Shown: positions 33,536 through 42,766 of the stretch, piece after piece | Numbering within the stretch: the stretch's first letter is position 1 | Layout of the letters: each line of letters opens with the position of its first letter | Assembly: GCF_040786275.1 (NCBI RefSeq) | Contig: NZ_JBFMVT010000001.1 | Coordinates: 1-64,000 of the forward strand | Origin: Buttiauxella gaviniae | GTDB lineage: Bacteria > Pseudomonadota > Gammaproteobacteria > Enterobacterales > Enterobacteriaceae | Reading direction: 5' to 3' | DNA: 64,000 nt | Program-made: the position numbers and the translations under genes | The notes under the pieces: generated by a model | Databases searched by the model: none | What the model saw: the letters and a program-made list of their open reading frames with translations, nothing else | Told to the model about the DNA's origin: nothing

Positions 33536-35062
33536 TTAGTTTAAGGGTGGGTAAACGCAATTTTTACCGGCACGTTTCGCCTGATACAGTGACCTATCGG
33601 CTGCAGCGATAATTTCTTCCATGGTTCCATAATCCTCCGAACGGGCTATTCCACAGCTAAAGGTAACTGACAGGATTTGCTCACGCCATTTCTTGCAACT
33701 GATGGTATCTCGCCAGTTATCAATAATTTCATAGCATTCGGAAAATGTAATATCCTCAAAAATAGCAACCAGCTCTTCACCACCAAATCGATAAAGAGAA
33801 TGTGTTCCTTGTAAATGGTCTAATCCTGCCTGACTTACCTGCTGTAAAACAATATCTCCCATTTGATGCCCGAATGTATCATTAATTTTTTTGAAATTAT
33901 CTAAATCAATCATCGCCAGATGAAAACAAGATTTCGATTCAGTCAGTTTACGTATTTTTTCATCAAAAACCCGTCGCGAACCGACATTTGTTAATGCATC
34001 AATACTGGCAGTGTGGACAGCTTGCTTAAGTGTCTCATTCTTTTTGATGAGTCCAAGGCAAAGACCTTCAAGGTTACTCGGGAATTCTTTACTCTCATGG
34101 TCATTAATATTAGCATATAAAACATTAATCCATTTTTTAAAATAAACCCTGAAAGTTAATGCCATTAAAATATAGCACCCAATACAGCCAAGGATAATAT
34201 ACGTGAGGAATTTATAGGAGTTATTTAATAAATTATTATATTCCGTAAGATCAACATCTGTAAATGCAATCCAGTCCGGGTTTTGATATGTCTGATAAAA
34301 AACAACTTTTTTCTTTATATTATCGGTAAAATATCCGCGAAATCCTTTTGCCTCTTTAATCCATGCAACAGGGACAGTTGTAAAAAAGATGTTTTTAACA
34401 TCCGGTGACATGATAACTGTACCATCCATGGCCGCAACTTTGAAATGGCCACCGTAAGGGGTGATCAATCCCTTCATATTATTACTCATAGAAATGAAAT
34501 TCAGATCAAAAGAAATGTTCCCTATAAATTCAGAATGACTGCCAAAGAGATTCATACTGGCACATATCACTCTTCGCGAGTTGTTATTCGCGGAAGTATT
34601 ATTAGCGGATAAGTAAGGCTGTGAATAAAAAACCTGATCTTTTAAACCCTCTCTATGGTACCACGGCCGCTTGCTGGGCTTATAATTTATCAATTTCATT
34701 GGCGGATAAACTTTGTAATTATCCCTGTCATCAGAAATAAGTACACTGGCAAGAGATTTATTCGAATCAACTAAAAATGGCATCAGTAAATCGAGTTCTG
34801 ATTTTCCCGGTAAAATATAATCAGCTATATCATGCTTATTCATCAAACCAGATAAAGAATTTATTAGAGTATTTGTTTTTAAAACGGGCACTTCGATATA
34901 ATGATGTGCGCTATTTGAAGTGAACCTGAATAACGTTTCGTTAAAATGGTTTTTTGTATTTGTTTTTATATAAAAAAACGAATACATAGATATAAACACA
35001 AAAGGAGCAAGAACCACAGTAACCATTATTGTCAGAGCTTTTTTTGAACTAAGTGTCAGCAT
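33536..35062 (-). CDS. Membrane diguanylate cyclase (dCache-GGDEF)
   Basis: 508 residues. Two membrane segments (about 9-31 and 289-311) bracket a periplasmic dCache sensor with the KRPWYHREG motif. The cytoplasmic GGDEF domain begins at DALTNVGSRRVFDEK, has IDLDNFKKINDTFGH, and carries the signature GGEEL at about residue 424, a functional variant. The RxxD inhibitory site before it is absent, so product inhibition may be weak. It would make c-di-GMP in response to an external ligand. It is divergent from the EAL protein 950 bp away. AT-rich composition suggests recent acquisition. Confidence 0.93.
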   Translation of the reverse strand: MLTLSSKKALTIMVTVVLAPFVFISMYSFFYIKTNTKNHFNETLFRFTSNSAHHYIEVPVLKTNTLINSLSGLMNKHDIADYILPGKSELDLLMPFLVDSNKSLASVLISDDRDNYKVYPPMKLINYKPSKRPWYHREGLKDQVFYSQPYLSANNTSANNNSRRVICASMNLFGSHSEFIGNISFDLNFISMSNNMKGLITPYGGHFKVAAMDGTVIMSPDVKNIFFTTVPVAWIKEAKGFRGYFTDNIKKKVVFYQTYQNPDWIAFTDVDLTEYNNLLNNSYKFLTYIILGCIGCYILMALTFRVYFKKWINVLYANINDHESKEFPSNLEGLCLGLIKKNETLKQAVHTASIDALTNVGSRRVFDEKIRKLTESKSCFHLAMIDLDNFKKINDTFGHQMGDIVLQQVSQAGLDHLQGTHSLYRFGGEELVAIFEDITFSECYEIIDNWRDTISCKKWREQILSVTFSCGIARSEDYGTMEEIIAAADRSLYQAKRAGKNCVYPPLN

Positions 35063-36013
35063 GTTTTAATGTTCTTAATAATTATGTAAAAATTCTCACA
35101 AAATAAGGTTAATAACCTGATCTGTAAATCATAACTCTATTTCACGCCTGTTAATATTTAACAAGCACTGTTAACAAGTTCGTTATTTAAGTTATAATTA
35201 CTATTTATAGAGCATTGAATATCTGAATGAAGTATTATCGGTGATCCCGCTAATATTGCAAGTTTATATTAATGTAATGAGCATCTATAAATACATATTC
35301 TCAAGTATATAATGTGTTAAATATGTTATGAAACCACTCTGTTCCAGGACAGTATTAAAGGGATCCTCTTGTCGTGTATTACACGTTTTCGACACTCTCA
35401 ATCGGCTAAAAAATAGTATCAGAAATGCGGAGCATGTGAATCTATGCCAGACTAACCAGAAAATATAAGAAGGGACGACCAGTCTGGAAGGATAACGGGG
35501 AAATGAGTACTCGGCAAAGCTATGATTACATACTGAAAAACCGGTATAGTAGCAATGAACGCCATCCCCACGAAGTTTAGCTGATTTTTTCACCTGTGAC
35601 GTTAATTATGAACATCTTCAAAAGTCGACATTCCTGTAGTGATATTACTCCAGAGGCGGGATTATGACTTTTAATACGGCCTGAGCTATCCTGAATTGCA
35701 GTGAATGCTGGCGGAATGCAATGTTAGCCTCGGCCACGCAGCCCTTTACCACCGGGTTCAGAGTTGTCCCTCCTCAAATGGATAAACGTCTCCACTGGTA
35801 ATGGAGTATTTTGCTGACAACATCGGGACGAAACTTATACTTGCAACAGTGTCATAGCGCTTTACTGGAGGGTCAGAAAGTACAGAAGTATTACACACTG
35901 ACACTATCCATTGGTCAGTGCCTTTAAAATTCACTTTAAATTAAACATGCATAAACAAATTAAAATAATTATACTAATAAAGTAGTATTCACCAGATAGA
36001 CAAAAAGGGCAAT
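35063..36013. other. Divergent intergenic region of the c-di-GMP pair
   Basis: AT-rich, with no gene I can support. A 102-codon frame at 35285-35593 (minus) is Cys/Phe-rich and lacks a ribosome site. The region holds the promoters of both flanking genes. A pyrimidine- and GC-rich patch at 35690-35880 differs in composition from its surroundings. Confidence 0.5.
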
Positions 36014-38065
36014 ATGCAAACAATAAATAAACGTTCCTATAACAAAATACTTTCATTTTTATATGAAAGTAGAACGTTTAATACGATTTTAGCAAGCAGT
36101 GTAGCTATAGTTCCTTACTCTATATTTAGAGGTTTAATTATTGCTGCATCAGCAATTGCTGAAATGTGTGGCCAGGCTGATACATTTACACTCCTCGGAA
36201 AAATAGACTCAACTTTACTTATATTCATTCCATTCTTATTGAATATATATTCATCTATATACTGGTCAACAAAAAATAAATTACCCATAACGCAATGCAC
36301 TTCAGCAGGATTAATTACATTTTTAATTGTAAGTGCAATAACCAATCCTGATATTTCATTTATTACAGAAACCACTATTCCAAATGCTTTTATTTGTTCA
36401 ATTTTTGCAAATATTTCCCTGGAAAAATCCATTTTATACTTTGAAAGGAATGTAAAGAAAATATCTCTTAACCTGGCTAACATTAAATTTGTATTGCTGA
36501 TAATATCCTGGGTGGTTTTTTCTTTATTAATGTACCTGTTCGTTTTCTTTAAAACGTCTTTATTATTCTCTTATTTAAGCCATGAGATATATCCATCTGA
36601 CTTTAAACATGGACTATACAATGAAATCATCAGAGATTTCATATGGTTTTTCGGCATTCACGCCCACCATTTGTTTCAGCAAATCAATACGGATGCCTAT
36701 CTACATACAAAAACGGCATTTGAGCTATGGCATACTCAGGGAGTTCCGCTACCAATACTGAGCACTACTTTTTATGAAACATGGTGTTCTTGTGGCGGTT
36801 CAGGGATGTCTTTATGTCTTGTGATATGTCTTTTTGTTAAAAGAAGGAAACATGCAGCCCTTATCAGATCTTCATTACCCCTTTCTCTTCTGAATATTAA
36901 TGAGCCTCTTATTTTTGGGTTACCCATAGTTCTTAATCCAGTACTGTTCATCCCTTTTATCATTGTCCCCGCTCTTTCTTACTGTATTGCATACGTAGCA
37001 ACCGCATTGGGGCTGGTGCCTCATATCAGTGTCATGGTTGGATGGTCAACACCACCATTATTAAATATATGGTTAGCTACTGAAGGTTCTGTTGGCGCTG
37101 TCTTGCTTCAATTTTGTATTATTTTAATCGGCGTTTTAATCTACTATCCTTTCTTTTCGAAGTTAGAAAAAAACAACTGTCGTACAGAAAACTTTGATGC
37201 TGTTACTCCAGAAAAATTAGTTTCTCATGCAACGGAACGTTTCACAGCAAAAAACAGCACTGATAGATTAATCAGTGAAAATCAAAAAAAAGAATCCTTC
37301 AGAGAAATTGAAAGACTAAAAAGAAGTGGTGATTTCGTTCTCTTTTTCCAACCTCAGGTTAATATCATAACCAATAAGATTGTCGGAGTGGAAGTTTTGC
37401 TAAGGCATAAATCTAAAAAAGGTAAAATAACTCCACCTTATTTTTTAGAGCACTATGAAAACTTGAATATGTTATCTGATGTGGATTTTTGGGTTTTGTC
37501 AAATACTCTTAAACACATCCAGGAAAACATGATTTCATTCAAAGGGCTCACTGTTTCCATAAATATCACACCAAATACACTTTCTGATAATGCGTTTAAA
37601 ATATTTCTTTCAGGGATAGCTAATAAATCGTTCCCTGAAGGTTGCTTTATAGAGTTTGAAATTACTGAAAATGAGAATTTAAGTACGCAAGCGATTAATA
37701 TATTCGATGAGCTAAGAAAAAATAACATTAAAATTGCACTTGATGACTTTGGAACAGGATATTCTTCTATCTCTCATCTAAACGAACATAATTTTGATAA
37801 AATCAAATTAGACCGCGCACTTGTATTGCAGATGAAGACAGAACATGGTGTGAAATTTTTCAATAAAGTTGTTGAATTATGCCATGTAACTCATGAACAT
37901 TTAGTCGTTGAGGGTATTGAAACAAAAGAGGAACTTTTAATTGCGCAGAAAGCAGGAGTTGAACTTGTGCAGGGTTATTATTTTCACAAACCTATGTCAG
38001 GTTCGCAGCTTAATATTATTCTTTTACAACAAAATATAGAGAAAATGAGCACTAAACTCCATTAA
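36014..38065 (+). CDS. PTS EIIC (CelB-type)-EAL fusion phosphodiesterase
   Basis: 683 residues. Residues 1 to about 390 are an EIIC domain of the lactose/cellobiose type with about ten membrane segments. The substrate-site stretch is NINEPLIFGLPIVLNP, and IHAHHLFQQINTDAY precedes it. The C-terminal EAL domain (about 435-680) has GVEVLLRH (Glu at about 460), FEITEN, LDDFGTGYSS (Asp577/578), KLDRAL, VVEGIET and QGYYFHKP, so all catalytic positions are present. No EIIB/EIIA is fused or nearby, so the EIIC part probably senses or binds a sugar and controls c-di-GMP breakdown. It is paired with the divergent cyclase. Confidence 0.93.
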   Translation: MQTINKRSYNKILSFLYESRTFNTILASSVAIVPYSIFRGLIIAASAIAEMCGQADTFTLLGKIDSTLLIFIPFLLNIYSSIYWSTKNKLPITQCTSAGLITFLIVSAITNPDISFITETTIPNAFICSIFANISLEKSILYFERNVKKISLNLANIKFVLLIISWVVFSLLMYLFVFFKTSLLFSYLSHEIYPSDFKHGLYNEIIRDFIWFFGIHAHHLFQQINTDAYLHTKTAFELWHTQGVPLPILSTTFYETWCSCGGSGMSLCLVICLFVKRRKHAALIRSSLPLSLLNINEPLIFGLPIVLNPVLFIPFIIVPALSYCIAYVATALGLVPHISVMVGWSTPPLLNIWLATEGSVGAVLLQFCIILIGVLIYYPFFSKLEKNNCRTENFDAVTPEKLVSHATERFTAKNSTDRLISENQKKESFREIERLKRSGDFVLFFQPQVNIITNKIVGVEVLLRHKSKKGKITPPYFLEHYENLNMLSDVDFWVLSNTLKHIQENMISFKGLTVSINITPNTLSDNAFKIFLSGIANKSFPEGCFIEFEITENENLSTQAINIFDELRKNNIKIALDDFGTGYSSISHLNEHNFDKIKLDRALVLQMKTEHGVKFFNKVVELCHVTHEHLVVEGIETKEELLIAQKAGVELVQGYYFHKPMSGSQLNIILLQQNIEKMSTKLH

Positions 38066-38202
38066 TGCTAAAATGTTACATTTTATTACACGTAACCGCA
38101 TGCGATAATATACGCTCAACGAGCGCGTAGTATATCTTTATATGCGGTTGCGTTTAAAATATACTAACACCAATACCTTTTCCGCTGAACCAGGGGTGAA
38201 CA

Positions 38203-38457
38203 TTGAAAGTTAATAAACGGTTTTTAAAATGTAGTTTTATAATGCTGGCGGTAACATCTCTGGCTGGCTGTGTCAGTCCTGCTCAACGCATGGCTGATTG
38301 TGAAAAGCAAGGGATCAGCCGTGACACTTGCTATCAGGTTGAACAACAACGTCAAATGAATGCAGACAATGCGGCACGGGCAGCATCACAACAGGCTTTA
38401 CTGGAAGATTCCATAAATGAAAGTTTAAAGTCTCAGCATCCCCATAAAAACAAATAG
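38203..38457 (+). CDS. Small lipoprotein
   Basis: 84 residues with a TTG start after AGGGGTGAACA. It has an N-terminal signal peptide with lipobox LAGC (Cys about 23), then VSPAQRMADCEKQGISRDTCYQVEQQRQM and a charged helical tail ending HPHKNK. The Asp after neither +2 nor nearby (residue +2 is Val) predicts sorting to the outer membrane. Two more Cys could form a disulfide. It follows the EAL gene by 137 bp. The function is unknown. Confidence 0.75.
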   Translation: MKVNKRFLKCSFIMLAVTSLAGCVSPAQRMADCEKQGISRDTCYQVEQQRQMNADNAARAASQQALLEDSINESLKSQHPHKNK

Positions 38458-38855
38458 CCCTGACAGGTCATAAATAACGAACGGATAACTATTCTGACCG
38501 GGCACTCCAGACTAACGTCTGGAAGTGCCGGGTTAAAGGCTTTGATAAATCATAACTCACAATACTCTTGAGGATTTTTTCTTTTTCTACTGACTGTCAT
38601 AAAGTTAAATATAACATCCTCATCTCCCGTAACCATATATATCAAACGCAAAGTACTCAGAACTCATTCCTCTTATGCCAGTGGCAGGGAAAGAGTGTGG
38701 GAGCTGGTCTGCAGGAAATACATTAATAAAAACTGCGAATTATTGTCTCCTGCATACCTTACGAACTGGAAAGAGTTACCTGTCGCCATATCTAATAAGT
38801 TAATGCACACTTATTAACCATTATTGCAATGGTCCAATTTAATCGTACTATTAAT
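38458..38855. other. Interval with no recognised gene
   Basis: Nothing convincing in either strand. A possible hairpin, CCGGGCACTCCAGAC-type (CCAGACGTTAGTCTGG arms around 38505-38525), lies downstream of the lipoprotein and may end its transcript. The IS903-like remnant begins at 38856. Confidence 0.4.
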
Positions 38856-39450
38856 GGCTTTGTTGAATAAATCGGATTTAGATAAAGGCGCCTCCCGTCA
38901 CTGACTTTCTCAGGCAATCCGCACACTTTCTGGCATCCCTGCACGCATCATTTTGTTTATGGCTCGGATAATGGCCATAGCCTCACCAACCTGCGCATCG
39001 TAGTCACGCAGCGTCAGGTGCCCACCGAACAGTTGTTTAACCCGGTACATCGCCGTTTCGGTCACCGATCGCCGGTTATAAGCCGTGTTCCATTTCCGGT
39101 AAGCATTGCTCCCGGTAAGCCTCTGCCTCGCCACCGCCTGATTTCTGTCCGCATACTCCGCCGGCCACTAACCCGCCCGGGTTCGTGGCGTGATAAGCGC
39201 CTTGATTTTTTTCGCCGCAGCTCGTCATGGCAAAGTTTTGTGTCATAAGCGCCAACGGCAGAAGCGACCTTAACTTTCCGAGGGGTCTGACGAATAAGTC
39301 CCGGGAATGCCTCTGTGTCAGTCACATTATTCAGAGACAGGTCAGCGCAGATAACCTCATGAGTACCGGCGTCAACAGCAAGGTGCAGTTTCCTCCTGAC
39401 CCGGCGCTTTTCCTGACCGTGTTTTTTCACCTTCCACTTGTAGTGCACGG
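38856..39450 (-). pseudogene. IS903-like (IS5 family) remnant with broken transposase
   Basis: The terminal repeat GGCTTTGTTGAATAAATC (38856-38873) equals the IS903 end. Transposase C-terminal parts are readable in two frames: 39448 to about 39160 (WKVKKHGQEKRRV...LHLAVDAGTHEVICADLSLNN) and about 39160 to 38910 (RQRLTGSNAYRKWN...MPESVRIA). They are joined by a frameshift after DELRRKK. The N-terminal third and the other end are missing, replaced by the MarR cassette. Confidence 0.85.
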
Positions 39451-39510
39451 TATGTTGATGAGCACATGCCCAGCCTGGTGGTTACGGCGCTTGAAAATAT
39501 TTGACGTTGC

Positions 39511-39529
39511 TATAATCTAGTGTACTAGA
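39511..39529 (+). promoter_or_regulatory. marR promoter with palindromic operator
   Basis: TATAAT (39511-39516) runs into the palindrome TCTAG-TGTA-CTAGA (39516-39529), 20 bp before the marR start. A similar TCTAG-CGCA-CTATA site precedes the nitroreductase gene. It probably allows autoregulation. Confidence 0.65.
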
Positions 39530-39549
39530 AGATATCAGTTGAGAGCAAG

Positions 39550-39978
39550 ATGACAAAATCGCGTAGCGTTGGTATGGAGCTGTCTTTTGCGCTCTATGGG
39601 GCGGCTAACCGCATGGCCCGGATGCACAAGCCCTTCCTGGAGCCGTTAGGTCTGACGTTCCCGCAATACCTTGTGATGCTTGAACTGTTGAACGGCTCGC
39701 CGGTGTCGGTAGGCTCGCTTGGCGCCTGTCTCGACATGGACACGGGAACTATCACCCCGCTTGTCAAACGCCTCGAAACCGCTGGGTTTGTTACCCGTAC
39801 TCGTGACCCGAATGATGAACGACGCGTGCTGGTCGATGTGACCTCTCATGCACAGAGCATTCGGGAAGACATCCTGAGCGTGAGTCAGAAGATCAAAAGT
39901 GCCTGTAAACTCGACGAAGCGGGTCTGATCGCATTGCGCGATACCCTGCGCGATCTCAGTCGACCACGTCAGGATTAA
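39550..39978 (+). CDS. MarR-family regulator
   Basis: 142 residues. The winged helix is visible: LTFPQYLVMLELLNGSPVSVGSLGACLDMDTGTITPLVKRLETAGFVTRTRDPNDERRVLVDVT, with the wing DPNDERR. It resembles OhrR/MarR regulators but lacks the N-terminal redox Cys of OhrR, so the ligand is unknown. It likely represses itself and the nitroreductase-oxidoreductase operon through matching palindromes. Confidence 0.92.
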   Translation: MTKSRSVGMELSFALYGAANRMARMHKPFLEPLGLTFPQYLVMLELLNGSPVSVGSLGACLDMDTGTITPLVKRLETAGFVTRTRDPNDERRVLVDVTSHAQSIREDILSVSQKIKSACKLDEAGLIALRDTLRDLSRPRQD

Positions 39979-39998
39979 AAAGACCAACTTCAACATTT

Positions 39999-40027
39999 TT
40001 GCGTCATTTTATCTAGCGCACTATAGT
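39999..40027 (+). promoter_or_regulatory. Promoter and MarR-type operator of the nitroreductase operon
   Basis: TTGCGT (39999-40004), 17 bp, then TATAGT (40022-40027). The imperfect palindrome TCTAG-CGCA-CTATA (40012-40025) covers the spacer and -10, so binding would block the polymerase. It has the same half-site, TCTAG, as the marR operator. Confidence 0.65.
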
Positions 40028-40090
40028 CTTGTTGGCTAGAAAACTGCAGGCAAAATGGTTTCAAACACTGTCCAGATAAAGGAAGCCGTT

Positions 40091-40798
40091 ATGACTATGA
40101 ATCTTGTGCCCCCCGAAACATCATCCAAGACACTGTCGTTTAAAGAGACTGCCCGCGCGCGCCGCTCTATTCGCGGTTTTCTCGACAAACCCATGCCGCT
40201 AAGCATTATCCGTGAGGTACTGGAGGACGCCCAGAGCGCACCGTCTAACTGCAATACGCAGCCCTGGAATACCCACATCGTTCGCGGCGAGAAGCTCAGG
40301 CAGCTTTCAAAGATTTTGCACGCCAAAAACGACGCAGGCGAGTTCTCCCCGGACTTCTCTTTCGACCAGAACCACTTTTACGGCGAATATCGTAAGCGTA
40401 ACGATGCGCTGGGTAAGGCCTATTACGACGCCATGAACGTTATGCGCGAGGACAAAGAAGGCCGGCATCGCGTGGGGGCAATGAACTACTCGTTCTTCAA
40501 CGCTCCGCAGGTCGCGTTCCTGTTCATGCCCTCATTTGGCGACAACGTCCGCGTTGCGGGTGATATCGGTATGTATGGCCAGACCTTCCTGCTGTCGCTC
40601 GCGGCACGCGGTCTCGGTGGCATCCCCCAGACCGCGCTCGGCTTTTTTGCAGGCCCGATCCGCGAATTCCTCGGCGTTTCTGACGAGTTCAAACTGCTGT
40701 TTGGTATCTCTTTCGGCTACCCGGACGAGTCAGCGCCCGGCAACCGAATCTACATGGATCGCGTGCCAGTCGACTCCAGCGTGACGTTCCACGACTGA
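40091..40798 (+). CDS. Nitroreductase-family FMN oxidoreductase
   Basis: 235 residues from the ATG at 40091 (AAAGGAAG upstream). The longer reading to 40055 is less likely. FMN-binding Arg/Ser are in ARARRSIRGF and DAQSAPSNCNTQPWNTHIV. The C-terminal block GLGGIPQTALGFFAGPIREFLG and GISFGYPDE is typical of the family. It would reduce nitro compounds or quinones with NAD(P)H. It is first in a three-gene operon under the MarR-type regulator. Confidence 0.93.
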   Translation: MTMNLVPPETSSKTLSFKETARARRSIRGFLDKPMPLSIIREVLEDAQSAPSNCNTQPWNTHIVRGEKLRQLSKILHAKNDAGEFSPDFSFDQNHFYGEYRKRNDALGKAYYDAMNVMREDKEGRHRVGAMNYSFFNAPQVAFLFMPSFGDNVRVAGDIGMYGQTFLLSLAARGLGGIPQTALGFFAGPIREFLGVSDEFKLLFGISFGYPDESAPGNRIYMDRVPVDSSVTFHD

Positions 40799-40843
40799 CG
40801 TTTTACCCCCCGAACCGCAATTGATCACAACGAGGATAACATC

Positions 40844-41590
40844 ATGAAGATTGGCATACTGGGCACAGGCAACATCGGTAAAACCCTGGTGATGAAACTC
40901 AGCGCGGCAGGTCATGACGTTAAGGTCGCCAATTCGCGCGGCCCTGACACTATTAAAGGCGATATCCTGAGCCACGGCGCGCAGGCCGTTACTTCTGCTG
41001 AAGCCGTGACGGATGTTGACGTGGTGATCCTGTCGACACCGCTTGGCGCCATTACGAAGATAGCCCCGCTGTTCGCCTGCGTACCTGCCAGCACCGTGGT
41101 CATCGACACTTCTAACTATTACCCCAAACGTGACGGCGAAATCGCCGACATCGAAGCCGGGCAAACCGAGAGCGAGTGGGTTGCCGGGCAGCTTGGTCGC
41201 CCCATCGCCAAGGCGTGGAACGCCATCACCTCTGCTTCCTTCGCCCAGAAGGGCGTCACTAATGGAACGCCAGGACGGATCGCCATTCCCGTGGCGGCCG
41301 ACGGCGAGCGGGAACGCGGTGTGGCGATGAAGCTAGTCGACGAGACCGGGCTTGACGCGGTTTATTCGGGACCGCTCAGCGAGTCATGGCGTCAGCAGCC
41401 CGGAGCGCCAGTCTACTGCACGGACCTGACGCAGGATGAACTGCCCGTTGCCCTGGCCGCCACCGAGCGGGCCCGCCTGCCGAATCGCCGCGATCTGGCG
41501 ATCGAGGCAATCATGGAGCGGGTTGGCGACAGCACCACAAACCCCGACGCTGACTATGCTTTGCGTCTGACGCGCGCGCTCTTTATGTGA
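40844..41590 (+). CDS. NADP oxidoreductase, coenzyme F420-dependent type
   Basis: 248 residues. The N-terminal Rossmann motif is KIGILGTGNIGKTLVMKLSAAGH. The family block is VVILSTPLGAITKIAPLF and VVIDTSNYYPKRDG. The C-terminal half matches the short F420-type reductases found in enterobacteria, which are likely NADP-linked rather than F420-linked. It lies 46 bp after the nitroreductase with its own ribosome site, in the same operon. The substrate is unknown. Confidence 0.88.
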   Translation: MKIGILGTGNIGKTLVMKLSAAGHDVKVANSRGPDTIKGDILSHGAQAVTSAEAVTDVDVVILSTPLGAITKIAPLFACVPASTVVIDTSNYYPKRDGEIADIEAGQTESEWVAGQLGRPIAKAWNAITSASFAQKGVTNGTPGRIAIPVAADGERERGVAMKLVDETGLDAVYSGPLSESWRQQPGAPVYCTDLTQDELPVALAATERARLPNRRDLAIEAIMERVGDSTTNPDADYALRLTRALFM

Positions 41591-41609
41591 TGAATAAGGT
41601 ACTCTACTC

Positions 41610-42518
41610 ATGACAACGAATCAGAAACCCATCGTACTTGTTCTGGGGGCTACCGGAACTATCGGCAGCCATATCGTCAACGAACTGGACGGCGAAGATG
41701 TTCATCTTCGTATCGCTTCGCGTAAGCAAGACAAGGTAGAGCAGCTGCGTCGGGAAGGAAAAGATGGCGTTTATCTCGATCTTGATAAACCAGAGACCTT
41801 CGCGCTCGCCATGGCAGGGGTTGATCGCATCTTTCTTTTAACCGGCTATAGCGTCGCCATGCTCACCCAGAGCAAAACCCTGGTGGATGCTGCCAAAAAG
41901 GCGGGTGTGAGCCATATCGTTCATGTGGGGGTGTTCGCTGAATGGGATACCACCGACGCCCACTTTGTATGGCACCAGATGATAGAAAAGTATATCGAGG
42001 CGAGTGGTATTGCCTGGACACATCTCCATCCGAATATGTTCATGAATGTCTTCACCGGCTTTTATCTCCCCAAAAATCTCACCTACACGACTTACTGGGG
42101 GGATCGCAGGGTAGGCTATGTTGCACCCGAGGACATTGCTGCCGTAGCAGAAAAAGTACTCCTTGACGGACCTGCACGTCACGCTGGTCAGCATTACTGG
42201 CTGAGCGTGGAAAGCTTTAACGGGGAAGAAATCGCCGCGCTTTTAAGCGAAGTGACCGGGCTTGAAATCAGGTGTGAAGACAAGGGGCTTGAGGGATTCC
42301 GTCAGCTGATTGAGTCGCGTATTGCCGAAGGTGCTGAAAGCTGGTACGCCAGTGCAAACATCGATTTTGTCACCCAGATGCTCGATGGCAGAATGTCCTA
42401 TATGTCGATGGTTCAGAACGATATTCCCTATATCCTCGGAAGGCCGGCGAAAACACTGCGGGAATATTTGACTGAAAATAAAACCATGCTCATTGCCTCA
42501 GCAAAAGGCACCCAATAA
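41610..42518 (+). CDS. NmrA-like NAD(P)-binding protein
   Basis: 302 residues. The glycine motif is VLVLGATGTIGSHIVNEL. The atypical SDR layout has LLTGYSVAMLTQSKTLVDAAKKAGVSHIVHVGVF and a C-terminal EIAALLSEVTGLE region. It resembles NmrA/azoreductase-type proteins that bind NAD(P) to sense or transfer electrons. It is last in the MarR-linked operon, 19 bp after the previous gene. Confidence 0.9.
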   Translation: MTTNQKPIVLVLGATGTIGSHIVNELDGEDVHLRIASRKQDKVEQLRREGKDGVYLDLDKPETFALAMAGVDRIFLLTGYSVAMLTQSKTLVDAAKKAGVSHIVHVGVFAEWDTTDAHFVWHQMIEKYIEASGIAWTHLHPNMFMNVFTGFYLPKNLTYTTYWGDRRVGYVAPEDIAAVAEKVLLDGPARHAGQHYWLSVESFNGEEIAALLSEVTGLEIRCEDKGLEGFRQLIESRIAEGAESWYASANIDFVTQMLDGRMSYMSMVQNDIPYILGRPAKTLREYLTENKTMLIASAKGTQ

Positions 42519-42766
42519 TAAAGGGTAAGTGCTCGTGAGAGGCCGGGTTTTCTTCATGAGCACTCTTTTGCCAGCTTTGTTGAGTTAAAAATTTTTTCAG
42601 CAGATCTGCTGACCGGAAGCAGACACACGTCAGACGCCGGATAGATTCCGTTTTCCAAGCGGACCCCAGGTTGTTCAGTACAGGACAATGACTGATTTCT
42701 TGATACCGTGAGCGTGGAGGGCAGTCATTGCGTGACGTAATTTTCATTCAAAGAGTTCAGCATGAG

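Noticed and set aside
35285..35593. 102-codon minus-strand frame between the c-di-GMP genes
   Set aside because: No ribosome site, no recognisable domain, odd Cys/Phe/Tyr-rich composition, and it lies in an AT-rich intergenic region.
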